This document shows, piece after piece, positions 24,701 through 35,867 of a stretch of 64,000 nt of DNA. The stretch is from Omphiscola glabra (Eukaryota; Mollusca; Gastropoda; Lymnaeidae): the NCBI GenBank assembly GCA_964017045.1, contig OZ024808.1, forward strand, positions 27,978,995 to 28,042,994. The letters run 5' to 3'. Position 1 is the first letter of the stretch. The number at the start of each line of letters is the position of its first letter. The notes under the pieces are model-generated. The model was not told the origin of the DNA, ran no database searches, and worked only from the letters and a program-made list of their open reading frames with translations. The position numbers and the translations under genes were made by a program.

Positions 24701-27700
24701 AGCAAAAAAAAATTAAATCAAGATATAACAGTGTCTACAGATGTAAGACATTTATAAACCCACCCACTCCTAAGTGTTCTGATGAGTAGAGCCTCATGGA
24801 CTGCAGCTGATCCAGTGTTAAACTCTTGACAGGAATCTCAAACAGCTCTGATTGGGTTTTGTGCTTCTTTTTCTGGGACAAGATACAAGACAAGTTATCT
24901 TACAAGACAAGTTATCTTACAAGACAAGTTATCTTTCAAGTCAAACGTCAAAATTAAAAGCTAGTTAACATCTTTTTTCTAAATTCCAAGAGTTATGCTA
25001 AGAGCGTGTGCAGTATCTGTGCAAGATATCCTAAGTACAAAAATTAAATACTCTCCAAGCTTATTTTTAGAGTTTTTAAATTTTTTATTTGGTCGCTCTG
25101 CTCAAACAATTGTCAAATGGCTCCACCTTCCATCTGTCACCCCTCACTTGGCCACTACCTTCTGTCTGTCACCCCTCACTTGGCCACTACCTTCCGTCTG
25201 TCACCCCTCACTTGGCCACTACCTTCTGTCTGTCACCCCTCACTTGGCCACTACCTTCTGTCTGTCACCCCTCACTTGGCCACTACCTTCCGTCTGTCAC
25301 CCCTCACTTGGCCACTACCTTCTGTCTGTCACCCCTCACTTGGCCACTACCTTCCGTCTGTCACCCCTCACTTGGCCACTACCTTCTGTCTGTCACCCCT
25401 CACTTGGCCACTACCTTCCGTCTGTCACCCCTCACTTGGCCACTACCTTCTGTCTGTCACCCCTCACTTGGCCACTACCTTCCGTCTGTCACCCCTCACT
25501 TGGCCACTACCTTCCGTCTGTCACCCCTCACTTGGCCACTACCTTCCGTCTGTCACCCCTCACTTGGCCACTACCTTCTGTCTGTCACCCCTCACTTGGC
25601 CACTACCTTCTGTCTGTCACCCCTCACTTGGCCACTACCTTCTGTCTGTCACCCCTCACTTGGCCACTACCTTCTGTCTGTCACCCCTCACTTGGCCACT
25701 ACCTTCTGTCTGTCACCCCTCACTTGGCCACTACCTTCTGTCTGTCACCCCTCACTTGGCCACTACCTTCTGTCTGTCACCCCTCACTTGGCCACTACCT
25801 TCTGTCTGTCACCCCTCACTTGGCCACTACCTTCTGTCTGTCACCCCTCACTTGGCCACTACCTTCTGTCTGTAACCCCTCACTTGGCCACTACCTTCTG
25901 TCTGTCACCCCTCACTTGGCCACTACCTTCCATCTGTCACCCCTCACTTGGCCACTACCTTCTGTCTGTCACCCCTCACTTGGCCACTACCTTCTGTCTG
26001 TCACCCCTCACTTGGCCACTACCTTCTGTCTGTCACCCCTCACTTGGCCACTACCTGCCGCCTGTCACCCCTCACTTGGCCACTACCTGCTGTCTGTCAC
26101 CCCTCACTTGGCCACTACCTTCCATCTGTCACCCCTCACTTGGCCACTACCTGCTGTCTGTCACCCCTCACTTGGCCACTACCTTCTGTCTGTCACCCCT
26201 CACTTGGCCACTACCTTCTGTCTGTCACCCCTCACTTGGCCACTACCTTCTGTCTGTCACCCCTCACTTGGCCACTACCTTCCATCTGTCACCCCTCACT
26301 TGGCCACTACCTTCTGTCTGTCACCCCTCACTTGGCCACTACCTTCTGTCTGTCACCCCTCACTTGGCCACTACCTTCTGTCTGTCACCCCTCACTTGGC
26401 CACTACCTTCTGTCTGTCACCCCTCACTTGGCCACTACCTTCTGTCTGTCACCCCTCACTTGGCCACTACCTTCTGTCTGTCACCCCTCACTTGGCCACT
26501 ACCTTCTGTCTGTCACCCCTCACTTGGCCACTACCTTCTGTCTGTCACCCCTCACTTGGCCACTACCTTCCGTCTGTCACCCCTCACTTGGCCACTACCT
26601 TCTGTCTGTCACCCCTTACTTGGCCACTACCTTCCGTCTGTCACCCCTCACTTGGCCACTACCTTCTGTCTGTCACCCCTCACTTGGCCACTACCTTCTG
26701 TCTGTCACCCCTCACTTGGCCACTACCTTCCATCTGTCACCCCTCACTTGGCCACTACCTGCTGTCTGTCACCCCTCACTTGGCCACTACCTTCCGTCTG
26801 TCACCCCTCACTTGGCCACTACCTTCTGTCTGTCCCCCCTCACTTGGCCACTACCTTCCGTCTGTCACCCCTCACTTGGCCACTACCTTCCATCTGTCCC
26901 CCCTCACTTGGCCACTACCTTCCATCTGTCACCCCTCACTTGGCCACTACCTTATGAAAACCTCCGGCTCAAGTCATTTTCCAAAAGTGAGCCTAATATG
27001 CTGACCCCAAAAATTAATTGTATAAATAAAGCCACTCATTTGGAATCAATCGGCGCAATCTTACTTTTGAGTAGGAGGCTACCACAGAGAAGTCGTGGTA
27101 AATGACAGGGGCCTTGTCTCTGGAAAGCAAGACGTCGAACTCAACAAAGTCAGCTCCCTGTTAGGATGTGGGTCAAGAACAAAAAAGTTGAGAGTTATTC
27201 AGTATGGGAGGGGGTAAAAGGAATCAGGGCTTCGGGATACTGTTGGACCGGGGCTTCGGGATACTGTTGGACCAGGGCTTTGAGATAATACTGTTAGACA
27301 AGGACTTCGGGATACTGTTGGATCAGGGCTTTGGGATACTTTTGGACCAGGGCTTTGGGATACTGTAGGATTAGGATTTCAGGATACTTTTGGACCAGGG
27401 CTTTGGGATACTGTAGGACCAGGATTTCAGGATACTTTTGGACCAGGGCTTTGGGATACTTTTGGACCACGACTTCGGGATACTTTTGGACCAGGTCGTT
27501 GGTGCAATGGTGAAGGATTGAGGCAAGCATATTTCAGAAAAGAAATTGTACACAGGGAAAGCTTGAGAACCACTGAATGGGTTAAGGTTCTTGACTACAG
27601 TGTTAGTCTTGATTTGACTTGACATTTTGATAAACTACAAAGTTGTTCCAGAAGCTTACATGTTTGGCGGCCGCTGTGAATGATGCGATTGTGTTTTCCT

Positions 27701-30700
27701 TCAGTGTGCTCACTCTGGGGAAAATATAAACAGTGATCACAAATATGATGAAAGTTACAGTTTCATATAGGCCATGTGATTTTCTGTGTTAATTACATTG
27801 CAGATAAGGATGGACACAATTTATAGCTTCAAACTTGTCTAAAAATAAGTAATTCTACCTGGAATGATATGGAACAGTTACATTCATTACAAATTACAAA
27901 AGGGATGAATTTATCTTGTCATGTTCAGGAAAGAAAGGCTTATTGTCGTCAAAATAGGAAAATGAATTTGGTTTGACTATATTTGTGTTAGACTTTGAAA
28001 ATATTGACGCCTCAACAACATTAAAAAATTTTATTTAACAATGAAACACTAGTAAGTAAGTCAGACAGTTATTAAACATATATGGACTTGGAAGATTATA
28101 TAGACCTATATCTATGTTGTGTAAGCATGTGTAACATTATATAGACCTATATCTATTTTGTGTAAGCTTGTGAAATATTATATAGACCTATATCTATGTT
28201 GTGTAAGCTTGTGAAATATTATATAGGCCTATATATATATTGTGTAATAAGATATATAGGTCAATATTTATATTGTGTAAGCTTGAGAGATATTTTACCT
28301 TTTTTCATCTGGAGAGCTTTGAGAAAGGACAGAAAGGAGCATCAGTCAGATGCTCAGAGAGAGCTTTGAGAAAGGACAGAAAGGAGCATCAGTCAGATAC
28401 TCAGAGAGAGCTTTGAGAAAGGACAGAAAGAAGCATCAGTCAGATGCTCAGAGAGAGCTTTGAGAAAGGACAGAAAAGCATCAGTCAGATGCTCAGAGAG
28501 AGCTTTGAGAAAGGACAGAAAGAAGCATCAGTCAGATGCTCAGAGAGAGCTTTGAGAAAGGACAGAAAGGAGCATCAGTCAGATGCTCAGAGAGAGCTTT
28601 GAGAAAGGACAGAAAGGAGCATCAGTCAGATGCTCAGAGAGAGCTTTGAGAAAGGACAGAAAGGAGCATCAGTCAGATGCTCAGAGAGAGCTTTGAGAAA
28701 GGACAGAAAGGAGCATCAGTCAGATGCTCAGAGAGAGCTTTGAGAAAGGACAGAAAGGAGCATCAGACAGATGCTCAGAGATTCAAAAAGTATTCTTACA
28801 TTTTAAACAAATATGTCACACAGTTCTCTCTCTGTGATAACATGTTGGTTTCTATAATTGTTGGATTATCTATAACCAAAACAGAATTTAGAAACCTAGT
28901 ACAGCAAGGCATTGACTTACTTCCCGAGGGACTTGCAAAAAATCAATTCCAACTGCAATTTGGTCGTAAGTTGACGTCCAGGTGTTAAACGATACATCGA
29001 GACAGACGGAAGAAATTATATTTTATTTATTGGAAGGGGGTAAAAGGAATCAGGGCTTCGGGATACTGTAGGACCAAGACTTCGGGATACAGTTGGACCA
29101 GGGTTTCAGGGTACTGTTGGACCAAGACTTTGGTATACTGTAGGACCAAGACTTCGGGATACTGTTGGACCAGGGCTTCAGGGTACTGTAGGACCAAGAT
29201 TTCGGTATACTATTGGACCAGGGCTTCGGTATAATGTTGGAACAAGACTTCGGTATACTGTTGGACCAGGGCTTCAGTATACTGTAGGACCAAGACTTCG
29301 GGATACTGTTGGACCAGGGCTTCAGGGTACTGTAGGACCAAGATTTCTGTATACTGTTGGACCAGGGCTTCGGTATACTGTTGGAACAAGACTTCGGTAT
29401 ACTGTTGGACCAGGGCTTCGGTATACTGTTGGACCAAGACTTCGGTATACTCTTGGACCATGGCTTCTGTATACTGTTGGGCCAAGACTTCGGTATACTG
29501 TTGGACCAGGGCTTTGGTATACTGTTGGACCAAGACTTCGGTATACTGTTGGACCAGGGCTTCGGTATACTGTTGGACCAAGACTTCGGTATACTGTTGG
29601 ACCAGGGCTTCGGTATACTGTTGGACCAAGACTTCGGGATACTGTTGGACCAGGGCTTCAGGGTACTGTTGGACCAAGACTTCGGTCTACTGTTGGACCA
29701 GGGCTTCGGTATACTGTTGGACCAAGACTTTGGGATACTGTTGGACCAGGGCTTTAGGGTACTGTAGGACCAAGACTTCGGGATACTGTTGGACCAGGGC
29801 TTTAGGATACTGTTGGACCAAGACTTCGGGATACTGTTGGACCAGGGCTTTGGGATACTGTAGGACCAAGACTTCGGGATACTGTTAGACCGGGGCTTTG
29901 GGATACTTTTGGACCAGGGCTTTGGGATACTGTTGGACCAGGGCATCGGGATACTGTAGAAACCAGGACTTCTGGATACTGTTGGACCAGGGCTTCGGGA
30001 TACTGTAGAAACAGGACTTCAGGATACTTTTGGACCAGGGCTTTGGGATACTTTTGGACCAGGGCTTTGGGATACTGTTAGACCAGGACTTTGGGATACT
30101 GTTAGACCAGGGCTTTGGGATACTGTAGGACCAGGGCTTCAGGGTACTGTAGGACCAAGACTTTGGGATACTGTTAGACCGGGGCTTTGGGATACTTCGA
30201 CTGCGATAAAGCTGAACCTATATTGTTTTATTCACACAAATTGTTTGTGTCTTACTGCCTCTATCACACCAAGAGAAATCACAAAGATTAAATTAACTTT
30301 TTGCAACAAATCTACAAAAGAAATAAATTAACTTCAGCAACCTGGGCCAAACAGAAAAAACAGTGTAAGACGTTTAATCAAACAACCAGCCACCACAAAG
30401 AGGACAACAACGTTCACTCACTGAGAGTATGAGGCTCCCATACCCCTGTGTCCTATATCAAGTGATGTGTCTCCGGCCTTCTTCCACTTCCAGTGTGTCT
30501 GGAAGCAAGTTTCCATGGTCATGATGAGGCCAGGAGCTGGCTTCACAATTAAGAACTCAACTACAGAAGATGTAAAATTTCTAAATGTCGTCCCACAGAA
30601 TACTTGTATTACTTCCTGTCATTCAAAGACCACAAACTCACAGAGGTTTCATTTTTTTTTTTACAAAATTTAAAAATCTTCAACTCTTGTAAATCATTAC

Positions 30701-33700
30701 AGCTACATTTATAATTGTATTTTTAACACTATTTTTTCTACTTGTCTTTCAACAACAAATTCTTTCCAAACAGCTTTTTGTCTTTGTCCTTTAGACCAAT
30801 CAACAACAAATTCTTTCCAAACAGCTTTTTGTCTTTGTTCTTTAGACCAATCAACAACATTTTCTTTCCAAACAGCTTTTTGTCTTTGTTCTGTAGACCA
30901 ATCAACAACAAATTCTTTCCAAACAGCTTTTTTGTCTTTGTTCTGTAGACCAATCAACAACATTTTCTTTCCAAACAGCTTTTTGTCTTTGTTCTGTAGA
31001 CCAATCAACAACATTTTCTTTCCAAACAGCTTTTTGTCTTTGTTCTGTAGACCAATCAACAACATTTTCTTTCCAAACAGCTTTTAAGATATTATTTTAC
31101 AAAGACTCGGATTTAACTGTTTTCCTCTGAAGTAACGTTAACTCATTCACGGCGGTTGCCACTGAATGTGTCCCTGGGGGTGTCTGACGATACATTCAAT
31201 TATGTCCCGGCACGTAGCCTCACACATCTCTTATTTTTCATTTTTAAATAGCAATTAAATCTCGTGTCCCTTGAGAATTCTGGTGATGGCAAGATTTCAG
31301 TTTTTAAAAACTGATGTTTTTATCTTGATTCACTTTCAATCTATGTGTGCTTTACCACTGTGCATCTATATCTAACACGTGTTCATCTGAGGTACCAAAA
31401 ATGGATTTTTTTATTATTGCTCATTATTCATTCGCCATTAATGTTATAATTGTATTAAACATATTTTTATATTTAGCGGCTAAAAAAATATTTTACAATG
31501 TAAATCAGTGACAAAAGGGAGTTACTACCCTTTGCAGATGAGTTCAAAAACAATTTTCAGCTATCAACTATAAATTTTTTTAAATTATACAGTCTGTTTT
31601 TTTCAAATTCACAACTTGAAGATGAAAAAATTTGGAACTGTAAAAAGTATCAGCATATAAAAATAGGGAAGCAGTGTAAATAAAGTTCGACTTACAGTGT
31701 CAATAAAGTTGAACTTTAACATTAAAGTAATATTAAAATGTGACTATAAGTCTAATTCAAGGACATAAATAGTAGAAAATGAAAAGTAAAAAATCCATAC
31801 TGTTTAACTCCCCAATGGGCCTATGGTTGCAACCGATGATTGGAAATTTCCTGTTGTGTTGAGATTCCCTTTGTTTGTAAGGCAAAAGATGAGCTGCACC
31901 CACAAACTTTGGCACCCGGTTGGGTTCACACACAAAAAAGTCTAATTGAAAACCCTGACGAGTTAAAAAAATATAGACGATATTATGTGAGGGACTGCGT
32001 TCAAGCTGTGTGAAGGATAATATAACTAATTTCAACGGCTAACATCAGACCTGTTTACCCTCCAACTCTTCAGAATCGTACAACATCATCACAAAATAGT
32101 TCAAACCTTATCTTAACAGTAAAAAAATAAACACACAGTATATATAATGTATACACCTCAAAATCGTACATTGTACGCCAAAATCGTAAAAGTAAACAGG
32201 TCTGTAAGAGTAAACAGGTCTGTAACTGGCACACAGACATAAAATATTGACCAAAAAACTAAATTAAAAAATGAAGTGTTAAAAAAGTTGGTCTTATTTT
32301 TCTTGTCCTTAAAGTATGTCTTTTATTTATCTAGCAATTTTAACAAAAATTAAAGTAAGGTGAAAAATGAAATGAATAGTTAAAAAAACTCTTTTATTAT
32401 CATGTAGGATCTCAAATGTTTTCAAATGAGTGAGAAACAAGAAACTAAAGTCATTATAATAAACAAATTGATCTGAGAGTGAATGAAATTGTTCAACAAA
32501 GCAACAGGAAATACACTAACCAATAGCTGTGGATCAAGCATCTGTGTTCGGAATACGATATAGTTGTCTTTAAGGTACAACATGCCAAAATGCTCCTGTC
32601 GAGATGGTCTGCAATCATCGTGAGCTAGATTCTGGTCAAGAAAAAACAATAGACTTGACATCAGAACACCATAAAACATAGAATTATGCCTGCAGCCCTA
32701 TTGGTCGGTCATAACCAATAAACATAAATAATTTTTCTTATGGGCAAACTAAAAGCTTCAGGGTGGTTGAATGGCATAGTTAGCAAGACAAGGGACAAAT
32801 TTGATGGTTTCAAATCCCAACAAATTTAAATGTTTGGGCCGTCTTGGCACAAAAGATGGTAAAACATAATCAATCTGTCATTTCCTGTTAAAAAAACGCT
32901 AGTGTTAACGTGAAAAAATACAAGAAGGCAAAACTTAAGTGTAGAGCAGGGGTCTCCAAACTACGGCCCTCTGGCCGGATCCGGCCCGCGAGGCCAGTTC
33001 AACCGGCCCGCCGACGGTACTTGAAATTTCGTTCTGGCTTGAAATTATTGTACGTAATCATTATCCGGCCCACGCTCGTCATTTTTTTTTTTTTTTTTTT
33101 TTATCCGGCCCGCCGTGAAAAAAGTTTGGAGACCCCTGGTGTAGATTAAAACTTACACAAACGTAAACATCATCCAAAGGGCAGGCTACTGGGCCATCTC
33201 TAGAATCTTCATTCTCGTCCTCTGTTGCTGAGCCTCCCTAAGGATAAAATATCCCTTTTTTTTTTTTAAACTGACCATTTTTTTTTAGTCTGTCGATATT
33301 TTTGTATGTGATTTATCATGTGAACGATGTCAAGGTTGTGTGAATGCAATCTTTTTTGAATATTTTCTAAATGATTTTTCTCATTTGTTTCAAACGTATA
33401 AAGATGTATTTAAATAAGCTCCCACAGTTTAGTGCTCTATGGTCAGTACAAAATTTACAATTAATATCACTGGAGACATTTTTTTTAAAAAATGCATCAA
33501 AATGTAGTGAGGGTACAATATGCATTAGAATCTAAAAGTGCACATGCAGAATACATAAACAGCAAAATTGTTTCATGGAATATCTTTAGGACCACTTTAA
33601 AGCATGCATACACTTGAAAGGAAAATCTTTGTCCTAGTGTGTCTTCATAGTTAAAAATTGAATTAAGTATTGGTAAATAAAGATGAAACAATGAGAAGCT

Positions 33701-35867
33701 ATATAAGAAAATTTAGTCCTTGTGTCCCAATTTGTATGTTTATGATAAAATGTCCTTATAGCAATGCTTTGTTTCAAGGTTGTTTAAAAAAGTATATATT
33801 TTAGCCTTATCTTTCATTCCAAATAACAACACAAACGGAATTACAACTTTGTAACTGTTAACACATAATAAATAATATTGAGATTTTGTAAAGTTTCTAA
33901 CTCTCTCTAAACTGAACTCTAATCTACTTTAATCTGGTTTCTCTAACAGACTTTCTAAAAACCTATTATATGTATACCCCCAATCCCCACCCCCAATCGA
34001 AGAATGGGCTGCCCCATTTAAACCCATCATTCTCGAAAACCACTTCCCACTTATGCTGAAGCTTCAACCTAAGTCTGTCCACAGCAGATATTTATGATAA
34101 ATAATTACATAACCCTTGACATCTGTCACAACCTTTGCTACTAGGTATGTGACTTAAGCATTATGACAATAATAGGCAACCTTCCCTAACTGATTCCAAA
34201 TACAATGTTTACGTACTCCATAACCTAAGTCATTCTTGACAATTATGGCTAAACATATTGTCCAAGAATCATAGTCCAGAAATAGGCTCCCTAAGTAAAA
34301 CAAAAAAGCTCTAATATGGTTAATTATTTTTAGCACCAACCTGAGAAGAGTAGTCCATGGCTTGACATTTGATACTGTAAGTCTGCTCTCTGTGTTTGGC
34401 TTTCCACATGTAGATGGGGTTACTGTGGAGACGAATCTGAATTTCACATTGGTTAATCAACCATCCCTTGCCTATATTCGCTTCCCCATCTGGAAATGAA
34501 ACACTGATATTTAAATAATATAAGAGTTGCAATATATACATTTTACAAAGCAAAACATATAAAAAAAATTAAGTTTATTGATAAAATTTAAATGGATTAT
34601 AATTAAGCCTAATGAAGTTTTAAAACCACAGGACAGCTAAAATTACTTTAGTCTTTTCTAAAGTAACCCTTTGAAAATACAATAATAATTCTTTTTAATG
34701 TATATATGTCAATATTTTAAGTGAATTGCTCACATGCAATATTATGTATATGTACAGTTAATAGGGTTGCCTTTAAGTTAAGCTTTACAATAAGAAGTTT
34801 CTGTGACTCTCATGGGAAAATGTTTACATCACAAAAAATTGTTATACATTTTGTGTACCGTAGTTTCCAAAAAATGCCTCAGCCAATTCAAGTGTCATTT
34901 CACCACCTGGTTAAAGAAAAAAAAAACTGTTTAATTTAACTGCTAAATATCTAATATATTGTAAAAAGCTGCTACCAGTCAACCTATGATGACTTGGCAT
35001 AGCTTTTCCCTCATATTTGCATTTCAGTCAGAGTCTGCTCTAATATATCTTTTAAAATATTTTCTTAAGTCCTTGGCCCCGATTTTCCCAGTTTAATCTA
35101 AACAAAACACCAGAGAGAAATGACTCAAAGGCAGACCTAGGCTTAGATGCATGGACGAGTTGGAAAAAGACCTATAGCAGCTGGAAATCCAAGCATGAAC
35201 AATAAAAGCATCAGTTAGGTCTGAGTGGAAGAAAGTGGTGATGGATGGAGTCAAAACAAATGGCCCACCTTGTATAGTTAAGTATCTTGGTTTGATGTTG
35301 GTTTCCCACTTATATACTGTCATGGCATCAGATGGAGCAATAACAGAATCGTGATTCATCACAAATTTTCTCTGCTTAAAAATAAAGTAACGATAATGAT
35401 AGGTGGTGCTTTGTTCTAGTAAAACTGAGCACGTCCACAGTTCACTGAGGATTAAAATGATAGAAATCATCACTTTGTATTCTTCATAGTATGACTGACA
35501 ATATTTCATTAAATACATACTGATAAAAAATAACACCTAGCAAGGTTTAAGAAAAGATATGCATGAAGTGCCAAGATATGCTGCATTTTAAATATCAAGT
35601 TTCTGTGGTAAAACATACACAAATCCTTCAGTCTAAAATTTTTTAGCAACCTTTATAAAAAAATAATTTTTAACATGTCAATTATAAAAATTAGTATTAT
35701 GAAGTGTTTTTATTGAAATTTTACCTATTTTCATCTAATGGATCTTTTTCCATCTCTAATGCTTTTAGTGGATTCCAAGCTCCAAGACGAATGTCATCTC
35801 CCACAAGGCCTACCATCTGTCCTTGGGATGTGTCCACAAAAACAGAGAATTTTACCCTCACACACAT
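17622..35867 (-). CDS. GPCPD1: Glycerophosphocholine phosphodiesterase GPCPD1 (GDE5), complete
   Basis: Fifteen exons in transcript order: 35867-35725, 35444-35269, 34489-34341, 33237-33157, 32631-32521, 31954-31801, 30560-30422, 27714-27660, 27157-27065, 24872-24764, 22290-22166, 21591-21461, 20832-20697, 18731-18571, 17811-17622. All splice sites are GT-AG, all phases close, and the total is 1953 nt (650 aa; human is 672). The N-terminus (VGLVGDDIRLGAWNPLKAL, YHYRYF, VYKWET) is a CBM20 starch-binding-type domain. The GDPD domain begins at DIGHRGMG, with catalytic H and R, then KENTIASF and FVEFDVLLSRDKAPVIYHDF supplying the acidic metal ligands and second histidine, and ends with FVWGNDNNDP and VDGIIYDR. 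The family hydrolyses glycerophosphocholine to glycerol-3-phosphate and choline in the cytosol. The C-terminal tail after IDCHKPEHQPEFQ is serine-rich and unlike the vertebrate tail. The 24764 and 22290 splice sites are the least certain. Introns are packed with minisatellites and MITEs. Confidence 0.93.
18345..18558. repeat. 42-bp minisatellite, five copies, 12 bp from a GPCPD1 5' splice site
   Basis: The plus-strand unit is AAGTAAAAGTACCTGCCAT then ACAAAATGCTAAGAGTGTATC. In gene orientation (minus) each unit contains GGCAG|GTACTTTTAC, which resembles a 5' splice site. The array starts a dozen bases after the weak donor GACAG|GTTTGT of the exon at 18571-18731. Confidence 0.95.
18743..19005. 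repeat. 28-bp minisatellite, about nine copies, abutting a GPCPD1 3' splice site
   Basis: The plus-strand unit is AGACATTCATGTTAGTGC then TGACTACAGA, with base variants. In gene orientation the unit reads CAGCACTAACATGAATG and the last copy ends about 12 bp before the acceptor AG of the exon at 18571-18731. CTAAC in the unit fits a branch-point consensus. Confidence 0.93.
19178..19352. repeat. 24-bp minisatellite, about seven copies
   Basis: Unit GCTTGGAAACTGTTAGCTT(C/A)CGCG, period 24 bp, in a GPCPD1 intron. The open frame it gives (WKLLASAA repeats) follows from the 8-codon period. Confidence 0.93.
19401..20201. mobile_element. piggyBac-type non-autonomous transposon (MITE), 801 bp
   Basis: Terminal inverted repeats are CCCTTCTGGTACC at the left and GGTACTGGAAGGG at the right. 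Both ends are flanked by TTAA (19397-19400 and 20202-20205), and TTAA targets with CCCT-type ends are the piggyBac signature. There is no transposase ORF. The interior has about three direct copies of a roughly 210-bp segment starting near ATTCAGTAATTGGTTGATTT (from about 19533, 19742 and 19960). Near the right end are about 2.5 copies of GACGCGCTTGGGCCACAGGG. It is inserted in a GPCPD1 intron. Confidence 0.78.
20910..21475. repeat. 21-bp minisatellite, about 27 copies, made of duplicated 5' splice sites
   Basis: The plus-strand unit is AGGATACAAGAGACTACTTAC, so the gene strand reads GTAAGTAGTCTCTTGTATCCT. The last coding bases and donor of the GPCPD1 exon 21461-21591 are CTTGTATCCT|GTAAGT, identical to the unit, so the exon end is the first member of the array. 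A minority of units have ACTAAAAC in place of ACTACTTAC and lack the donor. The unit length (7 codons) leaves both strands open for over 400 bp. Confidence 0.97.
21655..21795. repeat. Inverted repeat around a long T-tract
   Basis: The block AGTGAAGAGAGAACATTCTA occurs at about 21667 and 21763 in direct orientation and at about 21737-21756 inverted (TAGAATGTTCTCTCTTCACT). A run of roughly 30 T's lies between the first copy and the inverted copy. The arrangement can fold into a stem of about 35 bp. It lies in the GPCPD1 intron 21592-22165. Confidence 0.9.
22522..23205. repeat. 45-50-bp degenerate minisatellite, about 14 copies
   Basis: Units carry GATTTAACAAAATGTGTATA, TTTTTGTGCATATTACCTCC and ATTTGATTGA, with length variation caused by extra GATT steps. 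GPCPD1 intron 22291-24763. Confidence 0.93.
23236..23450. repeat. About 35-bp minisatellite, six copies
   Basis: The unit contains TAGAGTGGTGAGGGTTAATG then GTGGGGAAACTTTG, shortening by a base or two in later copies. It follows directly after the previous array in the same intron. Confidence 0.9.
23451..24763. other. Intronic DNA without a recognised feature
   Basis: The part at about 23990-24620 is less AT-rich and looks older-repeat-like, with a short direct duplication GGAGCAGCTGAC near 24540. I could not match it to a transposon family or a coding exon. Confidence 0.4.
24882..24940. repeat. 17-bp tandem repeat, three copies
   Basis: Unit ACAAGACAAGTTATCTT repeats three times. It starts about 10 bp upstream (gene sense) of the acceptor of the GPCPD1 exon 24764-24872. 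Confidence 0.85.
25119..26952. repeat. 32-bp minisatellite, about 57 copies
   Basis: The unit is CCACTACCTTCTGTCTGTC then ACCCCTCACTTGG. Units differ almost only at TTCTG / TTCCG / TTCCA / TGCTG, giving a coded order of variants. Because 32 is not a multiple of 3 and the unit has no stop in any forward frame, all three plus-strand frames stay open for up to 669 codons. These are not genes. It lies in the GPCPD1 intron 24873-27064. Confidence 0.98.
27232..27500. repeat. 24-bp minisatellite, about 11 copies (same family as 29053-30195)
   Basis: The unit GGACCAGGGCTTTGGGATAC then T(G/T)TT is preceded by the flank GGGGTAAAAGGAATCAGGGC, which recurs at the start of the larger array at 29036. GPCPD1 intron 27158-27659. 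Confidence 0.95.
28090..28290. repeat. 41-bp tandem repeat, 4-5 copies
   Basis: The unit contains ATTATATAGACCTATATCTA then TGTTGTGTAAGCTTGTGAAAT. The last copies diverge. GPCPD1 intron 27715-30421. Confidence 0.88.
28313..28790. repeat. 47-bp minisatellite, about ten copies
   Basis: The unit reads GAGAGCTTTGAGAAAGGAC, AGAAAGGAGCATCAGTCAG, ATGCTCAGA with a 47-bp period and very few differences (GGAGC versus AAGC). Same intron as the two neighbouring arrays. Confidence 0.96.
29053..30195. repeat. 24-bp minisatellite arranged as 48-bp dimers, about 47 units
   Basis: Units of type GGACCAAGACTTCGGTATAC and GGACCAGGGCTTCGGTATAC (each plus TGTT) alternate for most of the array, so the higher-order period is 48 bp. 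The long ORFs on both strands (up to 298 codons) are periodicity artefacts. It ends about 230 bp from the GPCPD1 exon 30422-30560. Confidence 0.97.
30752..31083. repeat. 51-bp minisatellite, about 6.5 copies
   Basis: The unit reads CAATCAACAACATTTTCTT, TCCAAACAGCTTTTTGTCT, TTGTTCTGTAGAC. 51 bp is 17 codons, so frames stay open on both strands. GPCPD1 intron 30561-31800. Confidence 0.95.
32046..32222 (+). mobile_element. MITE with CAGACCTGTTTAC termini
   Basis: The left end is CAGACCTGTTTACC and the right end GTAAACAGGTCTG (first at 32204, then a tandem extra copy ending 32222). The interior includes AAAATCGTACATTGTACGCC. The same element recurs inverted at 63273-63434 and truncated at 52886-52966. 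There is no coding capacity and the superfamily is not assigned. Confidence 0.75.
32947..33138. mobile_element. hAT-type MITE, 192 bp
   Basis: The ends are CAGGGGTCTCCAAACT and AGTTTGGAGACCCCTG, a perfect 16-bp inverted repeat. They are flanked by GTGTAGAG / GTGTAGAT (8-bp duplication, 7/8), the size expected for hAT elements. The interior has repeated TCCGGCCCG motifs and a run of about 20 T's. It sits 18 bp from the GPCPD1 exon 33157-33237. Confidence 0.85.

Noticed and set aside
25119..26952. CRISPR-like repeat array
   Set aside because: Repeats are directly adjacent with no spacers, the genome is eukaryotic, and no cas genes are present.
24995..27004. 669-codon ORF (and 622-, 385- and 252-codon ORFs in other frames)
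   Set aside because: They are translations of the 32-bp minisatellite. All three frames are open at once, the product is a pure 32-residue repeat, and the region lies inside a GPCPD1 intron on the opposite strand.
29050..29946. 298-codon and other ORFs on both strands
   Set aside because: 24-bp (8-codon) satellite periodicity keeps several frames open; there is no splice or homology support.
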